From NCBI GenBank assembly GCA_038150465.1, contig JAYOTP010000017.1:1-49610 (forward strand): a DNA stretch of 49,610 bases, in the 5' to 3' direction. This document shows positions 33,010 through 41,230 of this stretch, piece after piece. A program made the position numbers and the translations under genes. Under the pieces are notes generated by a model. That model was not told where the DNA came from, ran no database searches, and was given only the letters and a program-made list of their open reading frames with translations. The first letter of the stretch is position 1. Each line of letters begins with the position of its first letter. This DNA is from RFXV01 sp038150465 (GTDB lineage: Bacteria > Bacteroidota > Bacteroidia > Flavobacteriales > Schleiferiaceae).

Positions 33010-33584
33010 AGGCATTCGCCTCTTTATTCCTTGTATTGGCCTGTACTTTGAATGGTGCTGCACAGCTGGATACCAGCCAAGCATTGCCCATTGACTCTGC
33101 CTTGGCCGAACAGATCCGCTCCCACAGCACGGCCACAGCCACATGGCGCTCCGTCATGCTGCCCGGATGGGGCCAGCTCTACAACCGAAAATGGTGGAAA
33201 GCCCCAGTGGTCTGGGCAGGCATGGGAACAACGATCGGTTTTGCCATTTTCAACCATGGCGAATACAAACACTTTCGTTCCGCTTATGAAGTTCGGATCG
33301 ACAACGATCCCAACACAACCGATATCTACGAAGGGATCTACTCCTCGAGCCAGCTGATCACCATTCAAACGACCTATCGGCGATGGCGCGACCTCTCTAT
33401 CATTTTGACGGTAGCGGCCTACGCACTGAATATTCTCGATGCCCATATCGACGCGCACCTTTTTTACTTTGACATCACCGATGACCTGAGCCTGCAATGG
33501 CAACCCACCCTTCTGCCCAACTCAGGATGGGCCGATGGATCGGGCGTTGGTACCGGATTGTGCCTTCAAATGAATTGGCCATGA
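33006..33584 (+). CDS. DUF5683 family membrane protein
   Basis: This 192-residue protein has a signal peptide (FASLFLVLACTLNGAAQ), then the DUF5683 core. The core contains SVMLPGWGQLYNRKWWKAPVVW and a membrane segment with GMGTTIGFAIFNHGEYKHFR, followed by DLSIILTVAAYALNILDAHIDAHL. It overlaps parB and dapB by ATGA on both sides. DUF5683 proteins follow parB in many Bacteroidota. The role is unknown. Confidence 0.85.
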   Translation: MKAFASLFLVLACTLNGAAQLDTSQALPIDSALAEQIRSHSTATATWRSVMLPGWGQLYNRKWWKAPVVWAGMGTTIGFAIFNHGEYKHFRSAYEVRIDNDPNTTDIYEGIYSSSQLITIQTTYRRWRDLSIILTVAAYALNILDAHIDAHLFYFDITDDLSLQWQPTLLPNSGWADGSGVGTGLCLQMNWP

Positions 33585-34300
33585 ATCTAGCGCTGATCGG
33601 TCATGGTAAAATGGGACAGCAGGTGGAGCGCTGTGCGCTCGAACGCGGGCATTCCATACAGATGATCGCCAATGGCCAATGGAACTCCGCTTCCCTGAAG
33701 GGAGTGGATCTGGCCATCGAGTTCAGCCGTCCGGAAGCTGCTTTCGAAAACGTTACAAAATGCCTTCGAGCCGGTGTGGCTGTCGTTTGCGGAACGACCG
33801 GCTGGAACGACAAGATCCCGGACGCAGAGAAGCTCTGCAAAGAATTGGGCGGGAGTTTTCTTTTTGCATCCAACTTTTCCATCGGCGTGAATCTTCTCTT
33901 TGCCCTGAACAAGTGGCTTGCTGAGCGAATGGATGGACAGGCCGGATTCGCTCCCGAGCTTGAAGAGATCCACCATGAACACAAGCTGGATGCGCCCAGC
34001 GGAACAGCCATCCGTCTGGCCGAAGACCTCATTCAGGGAGTCGATCGCATCGATCACTGGAAGCTCGGCCATGCAACAGATGGGTCGGTTCTTCCGATCG
34101 AAGCCAAGCGAGAAGGCGAAGTGCCCGGCACCCATCGGGTGACCTACCGCAGTGCCACGGAAGTACTGAGCCTGCAACATGTGGCCAAAGACCGCGTTGT
34201 CTTCGCGGAAGGAGCGGTGCTGGCCGCTGAATGGCTCATGGGGCGGACCGGGTGTTTTCGCATGAGCGATGTATTGAATTTTAATCCAAAAGGATCATGA
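33581..34300 (+). CDS. dapB: 4-Hydroxy-tetrahydrodipicolinate reductase
   Basis: This 239-residue NAD(P)H-dependent enzyme works in lysine and diaminopimelate synthesis. The dinucleotide motif is LIGHGKMGQQV (about 5-15), the substrate/catalytic motif is HHEHKLDAPSGTA (H131, H132, K135) and GTTGW is at 71-75. The length is close to that of known DapB enzymes (about 240-270). The ATG at 33581 overlaps the DUF5683 stop. Since DAP crosslinks peptidoglycan, the gene fits with lepB downstream as a cell-envelope set. Confidence 0.92.
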   Translation: MNLALIGHGKMGQQVERCALERGHSIQMIANGQWNSASLKGVDLAIEFSRPEAAFENVTKCLRAGVAVVCGTTGWNDKIPDAEKLCKELGGSFLFASNFSIGVNLLFALNKWLAERMDGQAGFAPELEEIHHEHKLDAPSGTAIRLAEDLIQGVDRIDHWKLGHATDGSVLPIEAKREGEVPGTHRVTYRSATEVLSLQHVAKDRVVFAEGAVLAAEWLMGRTGCFRMSDVLNFNPKGS

Positions 34301-35937
34301 GTTTGAATCTGTGGCAGTACCTCCTGCTGATTGAAATAGCCTCTTCCCTCTTCCTGTTCCGCTACTTCAGCCTTGCAGGAAAAAAGGCTGCTTTGGCCTT
34401 CATTCCCGTGTATAAAACGCTGGTTCTGATGGAACTGACCGGACGAAGAAAATGGCAGACTCTGCTGTTTTTCATTCCGATCGTCAATCATGTGATGTGG
34501 ATCATTTCCGCCTACGAATTGCTGCACGTCTTTCAACGCCGCAGCTGGACCGACATTCTGTTGAGCATCTTCACCCTTGGGCTATGGCTCGGCATCATTC
34601 CCCTGCTTTCGAATGCAAAAATGGAGCTGAAGCATTCAGCGCCCGACCGAGCCGCAATGAAGAAGCAGTTGGGCGAGTTCATTCCCTCCGCCCTTTTTGC
34701 CATCGTGGCCGCCACCATCATTCGAACCTTCACCTTTGAGGCCTACACCATACCCACCAGCTCAATGGAAGAATCGCTGATGGTGGGCGACTTCCTTTTC
34801 GTCAGCAAAAGCCATTATGGATGCCGGCTGCCCATGACGCCGGTGACGATCCCGCTCCTGCATGCGGACATTCCCCTTGTCGGTGGAAAGAGTTATCGAA
34901 GCGAAGTGCAGTTCCCCTATCTGCGTCTGCCCCGCTTCCAAAGCATTCAGCGCGGACAAGCCTTTGTTTTCAATACACCGCAGGATGTGGGCGTGCCCAT
35001 CGACAAGCGAAGGAATTATGTGAAGCGCTGTGTGGGCATCCCGGGGGACAGCCTGGAAGTGATCGGTGCCCAGGTATACATCAACGGAGTGCCCACAGGT
35101 TTCCCAGAACGGGCCAATCCGCAATTCAACTACTATGTACGTACCAATGGGAACGGATTCAACCGCAGGCAGCTGAAGGAACGCTTTGACATCAACTTTC
35201 TCAGTGCCGAACAGATAAGAAGCCATCAGGATCAGGGAGATGTGATCACCGGTTCGGCAACGGAGTATATCATGACGATCTCGGATAAGGCCATCGATGA
35301 ATTCCGCACACTGGGGAATATCGAAGAGATCATCCCCATCGATCTGCCCAATAAGAAAGGCCTGCCGATCGATAAAAAACTGCCCGGACTGCTGAAGAAG
35401 TATTATGAAATGAATCTGAGAACAGAGAAAGCACTCTTCCCCAATACGGACGACCCGCACCAGGAAGCCCTATTCTCCTATTCTCAGGACAACTACGGAC
35501 CTCTTTACCTGCCCAAAGAAGGCGATGAAATGGAGCTCAACGAACGAAACTTCAATACTTATGCGGAGACCATCAACCTCTTCGACGGGCAGCGGATCGA
35601 AAAAAGACAGGATGGATTCTATGTGAACGGCAAACGATCCGATACCTACCGATGGAATCAGGGCTACTACTGGGGCATGGGGGACAACCGCTACAATTCT
35701 CAGGATTCCCGCTTTTTTGGCTTTGTTCCGGAAGACCACATCGTGGGCAAACCGGTCTTTATCTGGATGAGCTGGGACAAGTATGCGGAAGGCGTCAAGA
35801 AGATCCGTACTGAGCGTGTGTTCACCACGGTCAATGGAGAAGGCAAGCGCATAAGCTATTTCTGGCCATTTGTCATCGTGGTCTTTGGATATTCCTTCTG
35901 GTCCAGAAGGCGAAAAGCAAAACAGAAAGCTGCCTGA
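34297..35937 (+). CDS. lepB: Signal peptidase I, long Bacteroidota form
   Basis: This 546-residue membrane serine protease removes signal peptides from exported proteins. An N-terminal membrane domain with about three helices (1-105) precedes the transmembrane anchor (about 127-145) and the catalytic region. Catalytic Ser156 is in PTSSMEESL, Lys243 in YVKRCVGIPGD, and the third box is MGDNRYNSQDSRFFGFVPEDH (from 461). Between the Lys box and the third box is an insertion of about 190 residues, making the protein much longer than E. coli LepB (324). The ATG overlaps the dapB stop. Confidence 0.9.
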   Translation: MSLNLWQYLLLIEIASSLFLFRYFSLAGKKAALAFIPVYKTLVLMELTGRRKWQTLLFFIPIVNHVMWIISAYELLHVFQRRSWTDILLSIFTLGLWLGIIPLLSNAKMELKHSAPDRAAMKKQLGEFIPSALFAIVAATIIRTFTFEAYTIPTSSMEESLMVGDFLFVSKSHYGCRLPMTPVTIPLLHADIPLVGGKSYRSEVQFPYLRLPRFQSIQRGQAFVFNTPQDVGVPIDKRRNYVKRCVGIPGDSLEVIGAQVYINGVPTGFPERANPQFNYYVRTNGNGFNRRQLKERFDINFLSAEQIRSHQDQGDVITGSATEYIMTISDKAIDEFRTLGNIEEIIPIDLPNKKGLPIDKKLPGLLKKYYEMNLRTEKALFPNTDDPHQEALFSYSQDNYGPLYLPKEGDEMELNERNFNTYAETINLFDGQRIEKRQDGFYVNGKRSDTYRWNQGYYWGMGDNRYNSQDSRFFGFVPEDHIVGKPVFIWMSWDKYAEGVKKIRTERVFTTVNGEGKRISYFWPFVIVVFGYSFWSRRRKAKQKAA

Positions 35938-36550
35938 TCCATCGTCATCCCTCGTTCTGTCCACAGCCTATTGGCCGCCTGTGGAATGGTTCGCTCTTTG
36001 GGTGCGCAATGGCTCTCTGACCCTGGAGGCGCAGGAACATCTGCAAAAGCAGTCCTATAGGAACCGCTGTCGAATACAAACGCGACAGGGCGTTCAGGAA
36101 CTGATCATCCCGTTGGACCGCAGCGGAAGCAGGCATATCCAGGAGATCGGCATCAGCCTCAGGGAAGACTGGTGGCGGGTGCATTGGAAAGCCATTGAAT
36201 CCGCCTACGCCCACGCCGCTTTTTTCTCGGCCCTCGGCCCCGAGATCAAAGAACTGTACGAACGCCCGATCGAGGAACCTCTATGGAACTGGAACATGAG
36301 GATCCTGAAGATGTGCCAAAAATGGCTCGGACTTGAGCAGCCGATCGGTCTTACCACAGAATTCACAGCACCGGCTCCATCGGACCTTCGATTCGATATT
36401 CACCCCAAAAAAGACCTGGTGTTGAAGGCCACGCCCTACCGGCAAATGGCCTATGAACACCCACATTCTTTCGTCGCCGGCCTGAGCATCCTCGACCTCT
36501 TGCTCAACGAAGGTCCTGCAGCCTATTCGATTCTATTGGAAGATCAATGA
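35870..36550 (+). CDS. WbqC family protein; start codon uncertain
   Basis: Similarity to the WbqC family begins around VLSTAYWPPVEWFALWVRNG and continues through QSYRNRCRIQTRQGVQELIIPL, DWWRVHWKAIESAY and YEHPHSFVAGLSILDLLLNEGP, which are characteristic. These proteins accompany polysaccharide and glycan genes, with unknown reactions. No ATG, GTG or TTG precedes the conserved region except TTG 35870, which overlaps lepB by 68 bases. CTG at 35930 is the nearest alternative and would start just before the lepB stop. The body of the gene is firm; its start is not. Confidence 0.75.
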   Translation: MSSWSLDIPSGPEGEKQNRKLPDPSSSLVLSTAYWPPVEWFALWVRNGSLTLEAQEHLQKQSYRNRCRIQTRQGVQELIIPLDRSGSRHIQEIGISLREDWWRVHWKAIESAYAHAAFFSALGPEIKELYERPIEEPLWNWNMRILKMCQKWLGLEQPIGLTTEFTAPAPSDLRFDIHPKKDLVLKATPYRQMAYEHPHSFVAGLSILDLLLNEGPAAYSILLEDQ

Positions 36551-36568
36551 AGCACGGCACGCACAATT

Positions 36569-36576
36569 TATCTTTG
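36569..36576 (+). promoter_or_regulatory. -7 promoter box for the PD40 lipoprotein
   Basis: TATCTTTG matches TAnnTTTG exactly, 27 bases before the ATG at 36604. It supports that start over the in-frame ATG at 36547. Confidence 0.5.
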
Positions 36577-36603
36577 CCGCCGTTTAGCTCTAAAATTTCA
36601 TGC

Positions 36604-37743
36604 ATGCGCAGCATCTATCCCATGGGAGCATTGCTCTTTATTCTGAATGCCTGTCAGGGTCCAAGTGCCCCATCCAGCGAAGGTGAATCCAACGATCAAG
36701 CGGAGGAACGCTCAGAAAACTGGAGCGGTGGCACCTACGAAAGCATGCTCCATTACCCAGAGGAAGTCCATCTGGCCAATGTGCGGCAGCTCACCTTTGG
36801 TGGAGACAATGCCGAGGCCTACTTCAGTTTTGACGGAAGCCAGCTCGTCTGTCAGATCTCCAATCCCGAGTGGGGGCTAGGCTGCGACCAGATCTTTGCT
36901 TTTGACTGGGACAAGGACGACCTGAGAGAGATCCGTCCGCCCATGATCAGCACGGGAAAGGGACGCACCACCTGCTCCTACTTCCTGCCCGGAGACAGCC
37001 TGATCGTTTATTCGAGCACCCACCTGGCCCACGACAGCTGCCCGCCCGTACCACAGCCGCGGGAGGACGGAGCCTATGTGTGGCCGATCTATCCGGATTT
37101 CGACATTTTCGTGGCCGACCTCGATGGAAACATCAAAAGCCAACTGACCGATACGCCCGGATACGATGCAGAGCCTACGGTCTCTCCCAAAGGCGACCGA
37201 ATGGTCTTTACAAGCACACGGAGCGGCGATCTAGAATTGTACACCTGCGCACTGGACGGCTCTGATCTGCGTCAGATCACCTCAGAACTCGGCTACGACG
37301 GCGGCGCATTCTTCTCGCCCGATGGAAGCAAGATCGTCTTCCGCTCGAGCAGACCACAGACCGAGGAAGAGATCGATGAATACAAAACGCTTCTCAGCCA
37401 GGGTCTGGTGAAACCCACAGAAATGGAACTCTACGTCTGCAATGCAGATGGAAGCGAACTTCGAAAGATCACGGATCTCGGCCAAGCAAATTGGGCTCCC
37501 TTTTTTCATCCAAGCGGAGAAAAGATCATTTTCAGCAGCAATCATGCAAGCCCAAGAGGATTTCCCTTTCACCTCTACATGATCGGTCTGGACGGCAGCG
37601 GATTGGAACAGATCACCTTCGATCGGCAGTTCGATGCCTTCCCGATGTTCTCTCCCGACGGCAGCAAACTCGTATTCGCCTCCAACAGAGAGAATGGCGG
37701 TACCCGGGCAACGAATCTCTTCATCGCCGATTGGGTGGAATGA
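36604..37743 (+). CDS. PD40/TolB-like beta-propeller lipoprotein
   Basis: This 379-residue protein starts MRSIYPMGALLFILNAC, a lipoprotein signal with lipobox ILNAC. The rest is a beta-propeller built from WD40-like PD40 repeats: AYFSFDGSQLV, PTVSPKGDRMVFTSTRSGDLELY, GAFFSPDGSKIVFRSS, PFFHPSGEKIIFSSNH and PMFSPDGSKLVFASNRENG. Such proteins bind peptides or peptidoglycan-associated partners at the outer membrane. An upstream ATG at 36547 would add 19 residues, but the -7 box and the signal support 36604. It converges on the SDR gene. Confidence 0.85.
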   Translation: MRSIYPMGALLFILNACQGPSAPSSEGESNDQAEERSENWSGGTYESMLHYPEEVHLANVRQLTFGGDNAEAYFSFDGSQLVCQISNPEWGLGCDQIFAFDWDKDDLREIRPPMISTGKGRTTCSYFLPGDSLIVYSSTHLAHDSCPPVPQPREDGAYVWPIYPDFDIFVADLDGNIKSQLTDTPGYDAEPTVSPKGDRMVFTSTRSGDLELYTCALDGSDLRQITSELGYDGGAFFSPDGSKIVFRSSRPQTEEEIDEYKTLLSQGLVKPTEMELYVCNADGSELRKITDLGQANWAPFFHPSGEKIIFSSNHASPRGFPFHLYMIGLDGSGLEQITFDRQFDAFPMFSPDGSKLVFASNRENGGTRATNLFIADWVE

Positions 37744-37759
37744 ACCGTTTCGCGAAAAC

Positions 37760-38461
37760 TTAAAATGGATTGGTTGCCCAAAGGCTGACCTCTGGAATGA
37801 AGCCGCGATCGTCCAGTTCAAGGCAGCTTAGGATCAGTTGGGCCAGATCCTCAGACCGAAGCTTATTGGGTTGTTCCTCCCGCTCTTTTCGATCTTCCTG
37901 ATAAAAAGCAGTGGTCACTTCACTCGGATTGATATGGGTCACACGGACATTGTAGGGACGTAATTCGTCCTTCCAGCACTGACTCAGTGCACGCAAAGCA
38001 AACTTGGAAGCCGAATAGACCGAGCCATTCTTAAAGCCTTTGACGCTCGCACTCGAACCGATATTGATAATGTGTCCTTTTTCTCTTTCCTTGAAATGAG
38101 CGGAACATAAAGAGCCCAGAATGCCCGCTCCGTAGACATTCACCTCGAACACTTCTCTGAAATCCGATCGGCTCAACTCATCGACAGGACGGAAGGAACC
38201 TATGCCTGCATTGTTGATCAATACATCCAACCGACCACTGGAATCCAGAATATGTTCAAGGGCCTTGGCCAGCTGCTCATCCGAGGTCATATCGGCCAGC
38301 AAAGGTTCTGCACCGATCTCCTTTGCCGTACTTAGTAGCTTCTCGCTGTCCCTGCCGGTGATATAGACTTTGGCTCCTTTTGCCACCAATAGCTGGGCCG
38401 CTGCGCGACCGATACCGGAACTCCCACCCGTGAGCAGGATGACCGACCCTTTGATCTTCAA
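37760..38461 (-). CDS. Short-chain dehydrogenase/reductase
   Basis: This 233-residue NAD(P)-dependent oxidoreductase shows the classical SDR motifs TGGSSGIGRAA (about 11-21), NNAGIG, IINIGSSASV and the catalytic Y-x-x-x-K of VYSASKFAL. It resembles sepiapterin reductase-like or 3-ketoacyl reductase-like SDRs; the substrate is not determined. The start appears to be TTG at 38461, six bases downstream of the barrel gene's stop. It is the last gene of the phoH-purC unit. Confidence 0.85.
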   Translation of the reverse strand: MKIKGSVILLTGGSSGIGRAAAQLLVAKGAKVYITGRDSEKLLSTAKEIGAEPLLADMTSDEQLAKALEHILDSSGRLDVLINNAGIGSFRPVDELSRSDFREVFEVNVYGAGILGSLCSAHFKEREKGHIINIGSSASVKGFKNGSVYSASKFALRALSQCWKDELRPYNVRVTHINPSEVTTAFYQEDRKEREEQPNKLRSEDLAQLILSCLELDDRGFIPEVSLWATNPF

Positions 38462-38467
38462 AGGATG

Positions 38468-39088
38468 CTAGAAAATAAGGAAGCCCAGATCCAGGCCAAG
38501 GGCCACGATGATCTGGCTTGGAGTAGCAGACGCTTCAACCGCAGAATTCGGAAGACTCAGCACATCCAATGCATCGGTCAAACCAAACTGATATCTCAGA
38601 TCCAGCTGGATCTTACCCAATTCCAGCCCGGCCAATACCTGTGCATTCCACACGCCGTTGTTGAAACCGCTGAAACTGACGAATTCTCCCGCAGAAGAGA
38701 ACTGATAAGAGTAAACAGGTCCAGCACCAAATCGAATGGGACCGAGACCGAAGAGAATGTTCAAAGGAATATCCACTCTATTGACGCCCACAACTTCATC
38801 GAAAGCCTTGCCACTCGCGTCGATGCCTGTCAGAGAACCATTGACCCGTGTGTAGAGGAATTCGGGCTGGATCTTCAGCAGCAAGAGATTGAAGTTGATG
38901 TAGGCACCTCCATGGTAGCCAAAATCCATCCCGCCGTTCGCGATCTCCGTATACGTTCCTTTATCTCCGATGTCCTTGATCTTCATATCGGTGAAATTGA
39001 CTCCCGCCCGGAGTCCGAAATCGATCTGTGCCTGTGCACTGAAAGCAAAAACACAAACAGCGATCGCACTGAGGATCGTCTTTTTCAT
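38468..39088 (-). CDS. Outer-membrane beta-barrel protein, porin family
   Basis: This 206-residue protein has a signal peptide (ILSAIAVCVFAFSAQAQ) and an eight-strand OmpA/OmpX-like barrel (IDFGLRAGVNFTDMK, FGYHGGAYINFNLL, IKIQPEFLYTR-like, LDLRYQFGLTD), ending in LGLDLGFLIF. This is the common PorT/opacity-like barrel of Bacteroidota. Its ATG overlaps the purC stop by four bases. The function is unknown. Confidence 0.85.
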   Translation of the reverse strand: MKKTILSAIAVCVFAFSAQAQIDFGLRAGVNFTDMKIKDIGDKGTYTEIANGGMDFGYHGGAYINFNLLLLKIQPEFLYTRVNGSLTGIDASGKAFDEVVGVNRVDIPLNILFGLGPIRFGAGPVYSYQFSSAGEFVSFSGFNNGVWNAQVLAGLELGKIQLDLRYQFGLTDALDVLSLPNSAVEASATPSQIIVALGLDLGFLIF

Positions 39089-40056
39089 GGTGATGGATTT
39101 TGGTTCAAAAATAATCGAAACGAAGTTGCAATGCGCTCCTTGATATTCTTTGTGGACTCCGGAATGAATTCCTGACCGGTCAACTGTTCATAAAGGGCTC
39201 TGTACCGCTCACTTACCTGAAGCGTAAAGGCATCGGACATCTCGGGTATGGCCTGCCCCTCCTTTCCTTGAAAATGATTGGCTATCAACCACTCACGAAC
39301 AAACTCCTTGCTGAGCTGCTCCTGAGGCGCGCCTCTGTCCTGCCGCTGCTGAAATCCATCCAGATGGAAATATCTGGATGAATCCGGCGTATGGACCTCA
39401 TCGATCAGCAAGATCTCTCCGTCGGCCGTCTTACCGAATTCGTATTTCGTGTCAACCAGAATGAGTCCGCGTTCCTCTGCCATCTCCTGCCCTTTTTTGA
39501 ACAGTCGGCGCGTATACTCTTCCAAAACTTCGTAGTCTGCGGCATCCACTATGCCCCGGGCGAGGATCTCTTCTTTGCTGATGTCCTCATCGTGGGCGCC
39601 GTTCTCCGCCTTGGTCGAAGGCGTGATGATGGGATCCGGGAATGGATCGTGCTCGCGCAGGCCTTCAGGCATGGATACGCCACAAAGTATTCGCTGGCCA
39701 CCGTTGTAGGTGCGCCATGCGTGCCCGCTCAGGTGTCCTCGGATGACCATTTCCACTTTGAACGGTTCGGTGGCACGACCGACCGCCACATTCGGGTCTG
39801 GGCTGGCCCGCCACCAATTGGGAACGACCTCCGAGGTCGCATTCAAAAAATACTCGGCCAACTGATTCAGAACCTGACCTTTGAATGGTATCCCCTTGGG
39901 CATGATCACATCGAAGGCAGAAAGCCTGTCGGTAGCCACCAGGAAGAGCCAGCCTCCGTTGGTTTCAAACAACTCCCGGACCTTCCCCCGGTAATGTCGT
40001 TTCACATCGGGCAATTCCAGATCCAGATCGGTCAGAGTGTGCGGTCCTTGCTTCAT
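39085..40056 (-). CDS. purC: Phosphoribosylaminoimidazole-succinocarboxamide synthase (SAICAR synthetase)
   Basis: This 323-residue ATP-dependent enzyme of purine synthesis joins CAIR and aspartate. Characteristic segments are HYRGKVRELFET (about 20), LVATDRLSAFDVIMPKGIPFKG, VVPNWWRASPDPNVAVGRATEPFKVEMVIRGHL, PSTKAENGAHDEDIS and LVDTKYEFG followed by IDEVHTPDSSRY. It is the longer form common in Bacteroidota. The ATG overlaps the phoH stop by one base. Confidence 0.93.
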   Translation of the reverse strand: MKQGPHTLTDLDLELPDVKRHYRGKVRELFETNGGWLFLVATDRLSAFDVIMPKGIPFKGQVLNQLAEYFLNATSEVVPNWWRASPDPNVAVGRATEPFKVEMVIRGHLSGHAWRTYNGGQRILCGVSMPEGLREHDPFPDPIITPSTKAENGAHDEDISKEEILARGIVDAADYEVLEEYTRRLFKKGQEMAEERGLILVDTKYEFGKTADGEILLIDEVHTPDSSRYFHLDGFQQRQDRGAPQEQLSKEFVREWLIANHFQGKEGQAIPEMSDAFTLQVSERYRALYEQLTGQEFIPESTKNIKERIATSFRLFLNQNPSP

Positions 40057-41045
40057 CAGGTCTTGGTCGTGACGGTTTGTTCGTCGTTCTCTTCGAATGC
40101 CCGAATGATCTTTTTGACCAGCCTATGACGGATGACGTCCATTTCGTCCAAATGAACAAAAGACACCCCCTCGACAGCGCGCAGGATATTCTCTGCAGCG
40201 CGAAGTCCGCTTTTTTGATTCCTCGGCAGATCCACCTGCGACATGTCCCCTGTCACAACGAACTTGGCCGACTCGCCCATGCGGGTAAGGAACATTTTCA
40301 TCTGACCCAATGTGGTATTCTGCGCCTCGTCGAGGATCACGAACGCCCTGTCCAGCGTTCTTCCCCTCATGAAGGCCAGGGGCGCGATCTGTATGGTCTG
40401 ATTTTCCATATACGAAGCGAGTTTTTCCGGCGGGATCATTTCCCGAAGTGCGTCGTACAACGGCTGCAGATAAGGATCGAGTTTCTCTCTGAGGTCGCCC
40501 GGCAAAAAGCCAAGATTCTCCCCTGCCTCCACAGCCGGACGGGTGAGTATGATCCGCTTGACCTCGCGTTCTTTCAGTGCCTTGACCGCTAAGGCGACCG
40601 CCGTATAGGTCTTGCCCGTACCCGCTGGGCCGATCGCGAAGAGCATATCGTTTTCAGTTATGGCATGAACCATCCGCTTTTGATTGCGCGTTCGTGCCTT
40701 GATGAGCTGTCCGTTGGTGCCGTGCAGCAAGGCCTCGTGTTTTCCGTTGATCTCTTTCTCTTCTCCACCTTCGAGCATGATGCGCTCGATGGCCTGCTCG
40801 GAAAGACTGTTGTAGCGATGAAAGTGCTCCATCAAAAGGTCCAGCTTATCAGCGAAGAGCTTCTGCTGGGCCTCAGGGCCGTGAATGCTGATGCGGTCGC
40901 CTCTGGCCGTGATCTTCAGTTCTGGGAAATAAGACCGGATGCTGTTGAAGTAGCGATTGTGCGTGCCATAGAAATCCCGTGCTTCAAGATGTTCAAGAAG
41001 AATTTCCCGTGCTTCTGTCCTGCTGTGTTCCTCTGTTTGGGCCAA
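40056..41045 (-). CDS. PhoH-family P-loop ATPase
   Basis: This 329-residue cytoplasmic ATPase has Walker A IGPAGTGKTYTAVALA (about 137-152), followed by LTRPAVEAGENLGFLPGDLREK, Walker B RAFVILDEAQN and TGDMSQVDLP, the standard PhoH pattern. An N-terminal KH-like segment precedes (LKITARGDRISIHG). The family is related to helicases and linked to RNA processing; its exact role is not settled. No in-frame ATG is near, so a TTG start at 41045 is used. It is followed by purC, as in many Flavobacteriia. Confidence 0.9.
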   Translation of the reverse strand: MAQTEEHSRTEAREILLEHLEARDFYGTHNRYFNSIRSYFPELKITARGDRISIHGPEAQQKLFADKLDLLMEHFHRYNSLSEQAIERIMLEGGEEKEINGKHEALLHGTNGQLIKARTRNQKRMVHAITENDMLFAIGPAGTGKTYTAVALAVKALKEREVKRIILTRPAVEAGENLGFLPGDLREKLDPYLQPLYDALREMIPPEKLASYMENQTIQIAPLAFMRGRTLDRAFVILDEAQNTTLGQMKMFLTRMGESAKFVVTGDMSQVDLPRNQKSGLRAAENILRAVEGVSFVHLDEMDVIRHRLVKKIIRAFEENDEQTVTTKT

Positions 41046-41073
41046 GTGTGGATGGACGCTTAGATGTATTCAA

Positions 41074-41081
41074 CGAAAGTA
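41074..41081 (-). promoter_or_regulatory. -7 promoter box for phoH-purC
   Basis: TACTTTCG on the minus strand, one mismatch from TAnnTTTG, is 28 bases upstream of the phoH TTG start. No -33 is seen at the proper spacing. Confidence 0.4.
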
Positions 41082-41161
41082 CCAAAACGACTGCGGAACG
41101 AACATGTTCAAAAGCGAAAATCAATCAGCTGTTTCAACGGCCGTATTGCCCTTTTAGGATC

Positions 41162-41193
41162 TTGATGAACTGGAAATGGATGCACTACTTTTG
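41162..41193 (+). promoter_or_regulatory. Promoter for isocitrate dehydrogenase
   Basis: TTG (41162-41164), a 21-base spacer and an exact TACTTTTG box (41186-41193) match the Bacteroidota sigma-A pattern. The ATG follows 37 bases after the box, leaving a leader of about 30 bases with an A-rich stretch just upstream of the start. Confidence 0.6.
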
Positions 41194-41230
41194 CCCCCCG
41201 TTTCTTTAAAAAAAATCAACGCAAACCTTC

